Shown: one piece after another, positions 17,355-24,431 of the stretch | How the letters are laid out: each line of letters begins with the position of its first letter | How positions within the stretch are numbered: the stretch's first letter is position 1 | Assembly: GCA_020054325.1 (NCBI GenBank) | Contig: JAGVLG010000112.1 | Location: forward strand, 1 to 36,851 | Reading direction: 5' to 3' | Length of the DNA: 36,851 nucleotides | Source: Gammaproteobacteria bacterium | GTDB lineage: Bacteria > Pseudomonadota > Gammaproteobacteria > UBA6186 > Azoamicaceae | Notes under the pieces: model-generated | What the model saw: the letters and a program-made list of their open reading frames with translations, nothing else | What the model was told of the DNA's origin: nothing | The model's database searches: none | Program-made: the position numbers and the translations under genes

Positions 17355-18541
17355 AGTAATTGATCCCATATTGGTGTGGCGATTTTAGGGCTGACAAATT
17401 GATCTAATTGCGGAGTTGCTAAATTAAAATTGGGTTGTAACTTTTGATCTTTTAGATCATTTGCAATTTGTTGAGCTAAAATCGGTGCGAGCGCTAGTTT
17501 AGTTGGCCATGCAGTGATGTAATTATTTTTCGAAAAAATAGTATATGATGTTGGTTTGGAGCCGTCTTCCTGTTTGGCCTCAGCACGATCAACGTAAAAG
17601 CTCGCCCATTTTGGCGCACTTAATTTTAAGTTTGGGAATATTTGTGTTAACTCATGTTGTGCCGTTGCGATTTGCTGTTCTGAAGATAACGCAACACCAT
17701 CCTCGGCCAACTTGCCACCTAAATACCAAACAGGGTTATGATCACTAGCAATATGCGTGGTTATTGTTAAACGTGGTGCGCTACTTAATCCAATACAATG
17801 ACCAAATAATGGACTTAATTGCGGATCTTTTAACAATACCATGTGTAACGGGCGACGTTGCATATTTGGTACAATACCGAGTTGCTTTTGTAATACTTCA
17901 TTGCCAGTGCCAGCAGTAAAAATAAATTTCTGGGCACTTATTTCAATTGGATTACCATCGTTAGTAAAACTTACGTATTGAATATTACCGATTGGATCTA
18001 TGGCAAAGTTAAAAGAATTACGATCAACTTTAACACAACTGTTAATTATTGGCATTGCAAGTGCCGAAATTAAAGTGGGAATATTGAGCACAATTTCATG
18101 TAATTTATATAGTTTGCTGCTGATAGCAGAATTTTTAATAATGGAAGGTTGCTGTTCTTTGGGAACCACATCTACTGCACTGCGCATCGCGTTACTGGCG
18201 AACAAACTAGTAATTCCACCGGTAATCCGATTTGTAGACCACATGTATTGACCATTGGCTAAAATTTTTACGGCTCGCAAGTTTATTGCGCCTACGCCCT
18301 CCAGACAATCTTGCCAAAATCCTGGCATATCTTTTAAAGCTTCACTTGCAGCATTTTGACTCCCTGATAAGGCGTATTTTAAGCCACCATGTATAATACC
18401 TTGTGACCGTATTGTTTGATCGCTGCCAAGTTCGTTATTCTCAAGTAATAGTACTTTGAAACCTAGTTTGATAAGAGATTGCATAGTGCAGAGGCCAGAT
18501 ACGCCCCCGCCAATGATTACTATGTCTGTTTGTATCTGCAT
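17351..18541 (-). CDS. FAD-dependent oxidoreductase (DAO family)
   Basis: Flavoprotein of the D-amino-acid oxidase/glycerol-3-phosphate dehydrogenase fold, 396 residues. The N-terminal Rossmann motif is IVIIGGGVSGLCTMQSL at about 8-24, followed by the ENNELGSDQTIRSQG region and GGLKYALSG that contact FAD. Near residue 210 FIFTAGTGNEVL is the second conserved FAD turn. A hydroxy-acid or amino-acid substrate is likely for the fold, but none can be named. There is no clear Shine-Dalgarno before the ATG at 18541. It precedes and overlaps the aldo/keto reductase gene, with which it forms a two-gene unit. Confidence 0.85.
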   Translation of the reverse strand: MQIQTDIVIIGGGVSGLCTMQSLIKLGFKVLLLENNELGSDQTIRSQGIIHGGLKYALSGSQNAASEALKDMPGFWQDCLEGVGAINLRAVKILANGQYMWSTNRITGGITSLFASNAMRSAVDVVPKEQQPSIIKNSAISSKLYKLHEIVLNIPTLISALAMPIINSCVKVDRNSFNFAIDPIGNIQYVSFTNDGNPIEISAQKFIFTAGTGNEVLQKQLGIVPNMQRRPLHMVLLKDPQLSPLFGHCIGLSSAPRLTITTHIASDHNPVWYLGGKLAEDGVALSSEQQIATAQHELTQIFPNLKLSAPKWASFYVDRAEAKQEDGSKPTSYTIFSKNNYITAWPTKLALAPILAQQIANDLKDQKLQPNFNLATPQLDQFVSPKIATPIWDQLL

Positions 18542-18596
18542 CTTATAATTATTTCGCTATAGAAAATTGGTAAATTTTAACATATTTTCAAAGAGT

Positions 18597-18767
18597 ATGA
18601 AAATAAACGATTGTAGCTTAAGTTACTGCCCAATTACAAAGTGTCATTATGGCGAAATAACCATAGATGGCACATTGTTTACCTTTCAAGGCCAAACCAA
18701 ACAAGAGTTGATTGCGGCAATTAAGAAGCTGCTTGCTCAGCTTTCTGCTGTAGTTCCAACAACTTGA
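18597..18767 (+). CDS. Small hypothetical protein
   Basis: Short ORF of 56 residues from the ATG at 18597, preceded by AAGAG directly upstream; a TTG at 18567 would give 66. The product looks protein-like rather than random. Its N-terminal half has two CxxxxC-spaced cysteines (YCPITKCHYG), followed by a beta-like stretch and a predicted helix rich in Lys, Ala and Leu (QELIAAIKKLLAQL). No family is recognised. Its last 47 bases overlap the end of the glycosyltransferase on the other strand. It may be a genuine conserved small protein or a chance ORF in the spacer. Confidence 0.45.
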   Translation: MKINDCSLSYCPITKCHYGEITIDGTLFTFQGQTKQELIAAIKKLLAQLSAVVPTT

Positions 18768-19482
18768 GATATTTATAATATGAACCTTGGGCGTTACCTA
18801 CAGCTAACATAAAGCCACGGCTACCATCTAAGAATCCGAATCTAAATATATAACCACGGACAAAGGCAAAGATGCCATGTGCAATAGCTGCAATGAAGCT
18901 AGTTTTTTTGCCATTTTGATGCAAATGAATGGCACCATCAGTAGAATAGCTATTCATTTTGTTAATTACTGTATTTAAATTTGGAAAGGAATAATGGATT
19001 ATATGGCCTTGCAGTTTGCCAATTTTGCCATGAACTTTTACACCAAAGTGCACTAGCCTAGGGATAATTTCACTAGCATCACGTTTTAATAAACGTAAAT
19101 GCCGCTCATTCATCCAGTCGCCAAAGCGCATGCGCTTACCACAAAAATAGGACTGGAAAGGAATCTCATAACCATTACAATCTGCATGTTGTAACACTTT
19201 TTGAATTTCTTGCGCGAGCTGAGGGGTTACCCGTTCATCCGCATCCAACATCAAAACCCAATCGCAAGTTGCCATTTCAAATACTTGCTTTTTTTGTGGA
19301 CCACAACCCAACCAAGGCGAAATAAAGACTTTTTCAGTAAACTGCTTACATAATTCCACAGTATTATCAGTACTTTGGGAATCAATAATAATAATCTCAT
19401 TAGCCCACGCAACTGAGCCTAAACAGGCTACAATATTATGGGCTTCATTTTTGGTTACCACACAAACACTTAGGGTACTCAT
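18721..19482 (-). CDS. Family 2 glycosyltransferase, WaaE/KdtX-like
   Basis: Inverting glycosyltransferase with a GT-A fold, 253 residues, likely adding a sugar to the lipopolysaccharide core. Seen are the N-terminal SVCVVTKNEAHNI, the nucleotide-sugar-binding DSQSTDNT near 34-41 and the metal-binding DADER at 80-84 within MLDADERVTPQL. The later FGDWMNERHLRLLKR region is typical of the WaaE-type beta-1,4-glucosyltransferases. It has no signal peptide and would act at the cytoplasmic face of the inner membrane. The start codon shares one base with the dksA stop (TAATG), so the two are co-transcribed. Confidence 0.88.
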   Translation of the reverse strand: MSTLSVCVVTKNEAHNIVACLGSVAWANEIIIIDSQSTDNTVELCKQFTEKVFISPWLGCGPQKKQVFEMATCDWVLMLDADERVTPQLAQEIQKVLQHADCNGYEIPFQSYFCGKRMRFGDWMNERHLRLLKRDASEIIPRLVHFGVKVHGKIGKLQGHIIHYSFPNLNTVINKMNSYSTDGAIHLHQNGKKTSFIAAIAHGIFAFVRGYIFRFGFLDGSRGFMLAVGNAQGSYYKYLKLLELQQKAEQAAS

Positions 19483-19994
19483 TAAGCTCGTTTTTCTTGG
19501 ATCTCAGCTAAAGTTTTACAGTCAATGCATAGCGTTGCCGTTGGGCGTGCTTCTAGGCGTCGTATACCAATCTCGATACCACAGGCTTCGCAATAACCAT
19601 ATTCTTTATCACGGATTTGTTGTATCGCTTCATCAATTTTCTTGATAAGTTTACGTTCACGATCGCGGGTGCGTAATTCTAAGTTGAAAGTTTCTTCTTG
19701 GGTGGCCCGATCATTTGGATCAGCAAGTACCCCAGCTTCCTTCATCTCAGTTATGGTATGATCAACCTCTTCCATTAACTCATGCTTCCACTGCACTAGA
19801 ATATTATTGAAATGCCGTAATTGGTCATCGCTCATGTACGACTCACCCTTAGTGATTCGATAAGGGGAGATTTTAGGTTTCTTTTCCCGGTGTCGTTCCG
19901 TAGGTTCAACATCAACCTCAGCATAATCCATATCCAAGTCGTCATCCCTCTCTAAATCGTCATCGGTTGACCGTTTTTTAGTTCTGCCTACCAT
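19482..19994 (-). CDS. dksA: RNA polymerase-binding transcription factor DksA
   Basis: Secondary-channel RNA polymerase factor that works with ppGpp to repress rRNA promoters and activate others. The start at 19994 (170 residues) is preferred over 20030 because GGAGG stands seven bases before it. The coiled-coil tip carries the conserved Asp92 and Asp95 in ADPNDRATQEE. The zinc site is Cys135, Cys138, Cys156 and Cys159. Compared with E. coli (151 residues) there is an extra acidic/basic N-terminal stretch of about 20 residues. The gene is transcribed with the glycosyltransferase downstream. Confidence 0.96.
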   Translation of the reverse strand: MVGRTKKRSTDDDLERDDDLDMDYAEVDVEPTERHREKKPKISPYRITKGESYMSDDQLRHFNNILVQWKHELMEEVDHTITEMKEAGVLADPNDRATQEETFNLELRTRDRERKLIKKIDEAIQQIRDKEYGYCEACGIEIGIRRLEARPTATLCIDCKTLAEIQEKRA

Positions 19995-20114
19995 TACAGA
20001 TCCTCCAGGCCGTTGCTCGCGCACCATCATTTAAACATGTACCTATAGCAGAATCTAAACCACCCCGCAATAGGTAATCACCAAGGCTCGAATAACTAAC
20101 GAGACCTATCATCA

Positions 20115-20120
20115 ATTATA
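20115..20120 (-). promoter_or_regulatory. -10 element of the dksA promoter
   Basis: On the minus strand a perfect TATAAT lies about 120 bases before the dksA start. The -35 region is weak (GGTAAT at the 17-base spacing). A start near 20108 would place a hairpin right at the 5' end of the transcript: ATAGGT (20109-20104 on the plus strand as ACCTAT) with ATAGGT at 20070-20075, enclosing CTCG/CGAG. Confidence 0.35.
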
Positions 20121-20236
20121 GATCAAAAGCCAGACATATTACCTTTCGCGGGATATTAAAGTAAAGATTTTTTGGGTTTTTGCCGAAAAACAGATATCGG
20201 GGTAGTTGTTTTTATTACTAAATTAAGAGGTTGGCA

Positions 20237-20962
20237 ATGAAATTTAGCAGTAAGCTTACAGAAGCGGTACTTTTAAGACGCATGAGCGTGATTCGCTTTC
20301 TAGCAGAGGTTGTATTGCCAAACCGCCAAAAATTAACCATACGTTGCCCAAATACAGGTGATATGCGCGGTTGTGATGTGCTTGGAAGCAGGGTATGGTT
20401 TTCAAAAGCCACGGGCTATCATTGTTTGCCTACCTTGGAACTAATAGAGGCCGATGCTGGTGCCTTGGTGTGTGTTAATCCGGAGCTAATGAAACCATTA
20501 GTAATTGAAGCTATAAAACAAAATAATATTCCAGAAATTGCAAATTATAATGTTTTACATGCAGGTGGGCATTATGATCAATTCCGCAGTCAATTTCTGC
20601 TGTTGGAGAAAGAACAACATCAATGTTATGTTGGAATCGAGCAAGTTATAGTTTCCGGGGATCATGGCGTTGGAGTATTTCCAAGCAGCTTGGGAGATGG
20701 TACTGAGAATTTGCGAGCATTAATTAAAGCACGAGAAGATGGGCATCGGGCTATCCTTTTATATTGTGCCATGCATACTGGTATTAGTTATGTTAAGGCT
20801 GCAGCGAATATTGATCCAGATTATGCACGTATGTTACAACAAGCTGCAGATGAAGGCGTTGAGATCTTAGCTTACCGTACTAGCATCAGCTTAGATGCAA
20901 TCGAACTCAACACAAATATCCCCGTATTATACGCAGAAAAATCTGCCAAGTTTAAGATCTAA
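20237..20962 (+). CDS. sfsA: SfsA family protein (sugar fermentation stimulation protein)
   Basis: SfsA homologue of 241 residues (E. coli 234). The family-typical CPNTGDMRGC region lies near residues 35-44, and the conserved C-terminal GDGTENLRALIKAREDGHRAIL near 152-173 is followed by DPDYARMLQQAADEGVEILAYR. E. coli SfsA binds DNA non-specifically and was named for raising maltose metabolism; its molecular role is still unclear, and the fold suggests a nuclease-like domain. The ATG at 20237 is chosen because AAGAGG stands six bases upstream; a TTG at 20231 would add two residues. The gene is divergent from dksA. Confidence 0.92.
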   Translation: MKFSSKLTEAVLLRRMSVIRFLAEVVLPNRQKLTIRCPNTGDMRGCDVLGSRVWFSKATGYHCLPTLELIEADAGALVCVNPELMKPLVIEAIKQNNIPEIANYNVLHAGGHYDQFRSQFLLLEKEQHQCYVGIEQVIVSGDHGVGVFPSSLGDGTENLRALIKAREDGHRAILLYCAMHTGISYVKAAANIDPDYARMLQQAADEGVEILAYRTSISLDAIELNTNIPVLYAEKSAKFKI

Positions 20963-21012
20963 AAAATATCAAGTAAGATAAGGTATTGATTAACTATATT
21001 AGGGAAATATTC

Positions 21013-21345
21013 ATGCCTATTTTTAAATTACTTTCCAAAGCCGATTGGGAAGAAAGCCAATCTCTAGGTTATGTTAAACTAGGAGCAAATGATATTCAGT
21101 TTATTCATATGTGTGAACAGGAACAAATCTCAGATATAATGCCAAAAATACAGTCTGATCAAGTGATGGTTGTACAGCTAGATCCTAGCAAATTACTCGG
21201 TAGATTAGTCAAAGAAGCTAATAAACCCGGGGGTACCGAGTTTTGGCATTTGTATGATACTGAAAGTGCTGCAAAAAAGATCCCACTAGATGCAGTTTTG
21301 AACACAGAATTACGCATTCAGGCGCGTCCAGCATTAGTACCATAA
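21013..21345 (+). CDS. DUF952 family protein
   Basis: Protein of 110 residues that fits the DUF952 pattern. It opens with a hydrophobic strand and a DW motif (LLSKADWEES), has an FIH motif followed by a cysteine (IQFIHMCEQEQ), then a strand rich in valine ending LDPSKL, and the WHLYD motif near the C-terminus. No biochemical role is established for this family that I can name. The ATG at 21013 has AGGGAAA just upstream; a TTG at 20986 is less likely. It lies 50 bases after sfsA and may share its transcript. It converges with the LRR-type gene. Confidence 0.75.
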   Translation: MPIFKLLSKADWEESQSLGYVKLGANDIQFIHMCEQEQISDIMPKIQSDQVMVVQLDPSKLLGRLVKEANKPGGTEFWHLYDTESAAKKIPLDAVLNTELRIQARPALVP

Positions 21346-21358
21346 GTTGGAGGAACAC

Positions 21359-22360
21359 TTAATCAAATCTTAGCTTAAAGTATGCCCCCCTAACTTTCTC
21401 TAAGACCTCTTCTGGAGTTAAGAAATTCCTTCTTGGTAGCTGAAGCACGGGTGGCAAAAACCTAAGCATGTGGCGCACCACATCGCGAGGTAGTTCAGGA
21501 TTTGTTGCAGTATTAGGCTTATCTTTTGTAGGTTTTCTGTTCCAAAAGTTAAATAAAGTGCTATTGGCTTTGGGTTTAACAGCAATGCGAGACCACATAA
21601 GCTCAGCAATTAATATATTTCTATCCCTTTCGATGTTGTAATCTTCAACGGTATCCTTGAGTAATTTTTTAATCCAATGGCTTCTGAGCCTAATAGATCT
21701 AGAATTAATTGAATTAGATGGTGCAAAATTTGTTACCAGAGTTATCATAGCTGCTGCTTTCAAATCCCAATTACGATTAATCTCGGATACTGAGAATGCT
21801 TGCCATGGATTTGGTCTTTGCAGGAATGCAATTGTTGCTAAGGCCTTAACAGATTCAAATGTCAAATTTGATCTGTCGAAAACCACTCTTTGTAAACTAC
21901 TATTTCTAAGTATTGTGCTTAATTTTACAATATCAGCATCAGATTTGAATTGTACATCCCAAAATACTAGTTCCAGAATATTGCGATGTTTTTTTAAAAT
22001 AAATTCTAAGGTTTCTATATTTTCTTTCGAAAAAGTAAGATATAAAAACTCTAAGCGCTTTACAGTAGGATTGGCGCTAAGTAGCGCATCTAGTTGAGTA
22101 GTAATGTCACCGACAATACAGCTAGCAAAGCTAATTGTGTTAAGCGCAGGAGGATTGTTTCTGTTGTTAGTGATTAAGGTGCTTATGGCTGTGATATCAT
22201 TTCCAGTAACTTCTCCATTAACTGGGAATGGCATAATTCCAGTAAAGCCACCACCTATTTCCAAATTACCCGGGCTGAAGAAATGCCCATTAATGGTAGC
22301 ACCGTGTAATACATAAGCTACCGCGGAATTAATTCTATCCGGATCATTTACTAATGGCAT
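21359..22360 (-). CDS. Leucine-rich-repeat protein with C-terminal F-box-like motif, candidate effector
   Basis: Unrecognised protein of 333 residues. Residues about 72-180 form at least three degenerate leucine-rich repeats of about 26-28 residues, recognisable from VKRLEFLYLTF, ILELVFWDVQF and LQRVVFDRSNLTF, each followed by a helix. Near the C-terminus, residues 288-304 read PELPRDVVRHMLRFLPP, which resembles the start of an F-box (LPxEvxxxILxxLP). There is no signal peptide. The combination suggests a protein delivered into a eukaryotic host to bind the ubiquitin ligase scaffold, but this is inference from motifs alone. AAAGG lies eight bases before the start. The gene is divergent from the ankyrin-like gene and sits in the accessory cluster. 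Confidence 0.6.
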   Translation of the reverse strand: MPLVNDPDRINSAVAYVLHGATINGHFFSPGNLEIGGGFTGIMPFPVNGEVTGNDITAISTLITNNRNNPPALNTISFASCIVGDITTQLDALLSANPTVKRLEFLYLTFSKENIETLEFILKKHRNILELVFWDVQFKSDADIVKLSTILRNSSLQRVVFDRSNLTFESVKALATIAFLQRPNPWQAFSVSEINRNWDLKAAAMITLVTNFAPSNSINSRSIRLRSHWIKKLLKDTVEDYNIERDRNILIAELMWSRIAVKPKANSTLFNFWNRKPTKDKPNTATNPELPRDVVRHMLRFLPPVLQLPRRNFLTPEEVLEKVRGAYFKLRFD

Positions 22361-22489
22361 TCTATTTACCTTTTTGATAATTATAAATTTGGTAATTTTG
22401 CCAGGATATTTAACTATTTGTCAATTAAATTTCTTATTTTATAAATTTCATATTTTAATTATCATTGATATACACATAATTTTTAGTAT

Positions 22490-22517
22490 TTGTATTAAGT
22501 CTAAATAGTTGTATGAT
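22490..22517 (+). promoter_or_regulatory. Promoter of the secreted ankyrin-like gene
   Basis: TTGTAT (-35, 22490-22495) and TATGAT (-10, 22512-22517) are separated by 16 bases. The predicted start near 22524 gives a leader of about 27 bases before the ATG at 22551. The 190-base spacer 22361-22550 is very AT-rich and must also hold the promoter of the leftward LRR gene. For that gene a TATAAT is seen, but no convincing -35. Confidence 0.4.
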
Positions 22518-22550
22518 GCATCAGTCTCATAATAAAAACGGTGCATATAT

Positions 22551-23228
22551 ATGAAATTATTCAGTTACGGTACTTTTTTGGTGGCAGGTTCAGTTGCAGT
22601 TTTAAATAACATAATGCATGCAGCCGCAACAACTTCTGCGTGTGTTCCAAGCACTGAAGTTAGAGAATTATTCATCTCTTTGGTTGAAGATATAAAACCA
22701 AATCAAGCTGATGTTGTGGCTAGCAGTATAGATACTTTAGCGGATACTTATCCAGATTTAGTAAAATCTGAGAATAGCAATGGCGAAGGTGTGGCAGATA
22801 TCATTGTTAGAAATAATCCTAGTGCTGGCTTTACCCAACCTGAAAAAGATTTAGTGGCTAGAATAGTGCATGCTGGGTTACCGATGAGTATGTCGCATGC
22901 GGTGTCTCTGTCGGTTTTATTGAGAAGTGAAAATTCAACTTTATCTGAAGAATGGTTGCTAAGAAATATTTTATCTAAGCGTACACCTACCAAGGAAGAA
23001 ATGCTTGATGCTATGCAAACAGCAATTTACTTAAAGGCTACTGGTTTAGTGCAGTTTTTACTAGAAAGTGGCGTGGATCCTCTTTCAAAATCAGCATTAA
23101 CGGATCGTCCTTTTAATATTGCGAGGCAGGTTGGTTTTAAACCAGTGCTTACCATGTTGTATAAAGCTGCAGTGGAGAAGGCATTGAATGGTACGCAAGC
23201 GAAGCCATGTAAGCATCGATTAGTGTAG
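22551..23228 (+). CDS. Secreted protein with ankyrin-like C-terminal region
   Basis: Protein of 225 residues with a Sec signal peptide at about 1-25 (positive start MKLFSYG, hydrophobic core, cleavage likely near MHAAA). The middle part is mainly helical with no family I recognise. Residues about 150-210 match one to two ankyrin repeats: AMQTAIYLKATGLVQFLLES, then GVDPLSKSA, then FNIARQVGFKPVLTMLYKAA. Single ankyrin modules in exported proteins are common in host-associated gammaproteobacteria, where they mediate protein binding. The ribosome site is weak. It belongs to the accessory cluster and is followed by another unrecognised gene on the same strand 75 bases on. Confidence 0.6.
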   Translation: MKLFSYGTFLVAGSVAVLNNIMHAAATTSACVPSTEVRELFISLVEDIKPNQADVVASSIDTLADTYPDLVKSENSNGEGVADIIVRNNPSAGFTQPEKDLVARIVHAGLPMSMSHAVSLSVLLRSENSTLSEEWLLRNILSKRTPTKEEMLDAMQTAIYLKATGLVQFLLESGVDPLSKSALTDRPFNIARQVGFKPVLTMLYKAAVEKALNGTQAKPCKHRLV

Positions 23229-23303
23229 TGGAATTCAAGTTTTATTATTGCAATCGCTAGTTTTTTGCGGTTTCATTTTTTAAGATAATAGGCATAATAA
23301 ATT

Positions 23304-24344
23304 ATGTTTTTTTTGAAAGAAGATATAATACAAGATAATCCGCAAGTTGCGGCTTCAGATCCCTTAACTCTAAAGGTTTTAAAGTTACCACATTGCCATA
23401 AACCACATGTTATAGTTTTAACTGCTGATGATTGGCGCCAGATGCTTGATGAAGATCCGTTTTTTGCTGGTATGCTGTTAGAGCAAAATATCCCAAAAGA
23501 ATATTTTACTACTGAGTCTGGTAAAAAAGAAATTTCTGAAATTAACAACAAAATATCAGTGGGAACGTGTGAGGATCAATCCAATTATCTTTGCATGTTG
23601 TATCTTAGCAACTCAAACTTAAGCATAGAAGAACTTTATGCTGGCTTAGAAAAAGCTTTGCCAAAATTAATCAGGCATTATGCCAAAAAAAAGTTTTTAT
23701 GTGCGAGGCCTAAGAATGGTGAATTACGTGAAAAGCTAGATATATCATTTTATGGTGAGACGTTTATGGCTGCAAAAGACAGTGATGGATATTGCGATAG
23801 TGTCTGGCTGCGTTTGAGAACGCGATTTGAAAGAGAAATACTGCAAACAGAATTGGCAAGGTTTTTGCAAAACCTATATTCATATTGCTCGTTAAATCAG
23901 CATAATTTTGCTACTTTAATCACTTGCGACTTAGAAGGTAACTTGGTAAAAGGTGGGAACCTTTCTGGGCACGAACTATGCATGATTAAAAAAGACTCAA
24001 GCTTCATATTGCTTGATACAAATAGTGGTTGTTTGTATCAAGGATCATTAGAACTTGTGATACAAAGAATATTACTGAATATATTAGAAAGTATCGTACA
24101 ATACTGGTCTGGCAATAAGGGGGCTTTTGTAGGGGCAATAGATTACTTATTGCAGGAGTTGACTTTGGATTTAGACGTTACTCCAGTTTTAATGGAAGAA
24201 AAACTGCTGTTAGTTGAAGAATCGATTACGCAGCAGGCAACTACTGCAGCAGAGGCAATATCTGATGCAATAGTTCGTTACGTAAAATCTACTATTGAAA
24301 ACTCTATGCCAGTAGTAGCTCCCGTTAACAGACCTGCCGTGTAA
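23304..24344 (+). CDS. Unrecognised protein with a possible C58-type cysteine protease site
   Basis: Protein of 346 residues, no signal peptide, no recognised family. A segment at 222-240 reads GHELCMIKKDSSFILLDTN. A His followed 15 residues later by an Asp in a hydrophobic context is the arrangement of the YopT/AvrPphB (peptidase C58) active site. Cys89 in SVGTCEDQSNYLCMLYL, or Cys164 in DGYCDSVWL, could be the nucleophile, but the C58 Cys-motif is not clearly matched. A Thr/Ala/Glu-rich helical tail follows. The ribosome site is poor. The gene sits between the ankyrin-like and ATPase genes in the accessory cluster. The enzyme call is tentative. Confidence 0.5.
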   Translation: MFFLKEDIIQDNPQVAASDPLTLKVLKLPHCHKPHVIVLTADDWRQMLDEDPFFAGMLLEQNIPKEYFTTESGKKEISEINNKISVGTCEDQSNYLCMLYLSNSNLSIEELYAGLEKALPKLIRHYAKKKFLCARPKNGELREKLDISFYGETFMAAKDSDGYCDSVWLRLRTRFEREILQTELARFLQNLYSYCSLNQHNFATLITCDLEGNLVKGGNLSGHELCMIKKDSSFILLDTNSGCLYQGSLELVIQRILLNILESIVQYWSGNKGAFVGAIDYLLQELTLDLDVTPVLMEEKLLLVEESITQQATTAAEAISDAIVRYVKSTIENSMPVVAPVNRPAV

Positions 24345-24376
24345 CTACCCACTTGTAATAAGTTTCATTAGAAAAC

Positions 24377-24411
24377 TGTGCAAAATGGAAGTGCGACTTC
24401 CATTTTGCACA
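24377..24411. repeat. Perfect 16-bp inverted repeat in the ATPase promoter
   Basis: TGTGCAAAATGGAAGT (24377-24392) is followed after GCG by its exact reverse complement (24396-24411). It covers the -35 region of the predicted promoter of the DUF4143 ATPase. It has the size and symmetry of a dimer-binding operator and could also form a cruciform or RNA hairpin. It does not carry a U-tract typical of a terminator. Confidence 0.8.
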
Positions 24412-24425
24412 AAATATGCTATACT
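24397..24425 (+). promoter_or_regulatory. Promoter of the DUF4143 ATPase gene, possibly leaderless
   Basis: A -10 element TATACT lies at 24420-24425. The -35 at the 17-base spacing is CTTCCA (24397-24402), inside the right arm of the inverted repeat. Transcription would begin about at 24432, the first base of the ATG, giving a leaderless message. No Shine-Dalgarno is seen before that ATG, which agrees with this. Confidence 0.45.
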
Positions 24426-24431
24426 CCTAGT

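Noticed and set aside
19995-20030. Upstream ATG for dksA
   Set aside because: A strong GGAGG lies inside this stretch, seven bases before the ATG at 19994, which marks the latter as the real start.
21657-22097. Plus-strand ORF of 146 codons opposite the LRR-type gene
   Set aside because: The leftward frame shows regular repeats and a proper ribosome site. The plus-strand frame shows no domain and no ribosome site.
24378-24431. Longer start for the DUF4143 ATPase
   Set aside because: It would begin inside the left arm of the inverted repeat, add 18 residues unlike the family N-terminus and lie upstream of the predicted -10.
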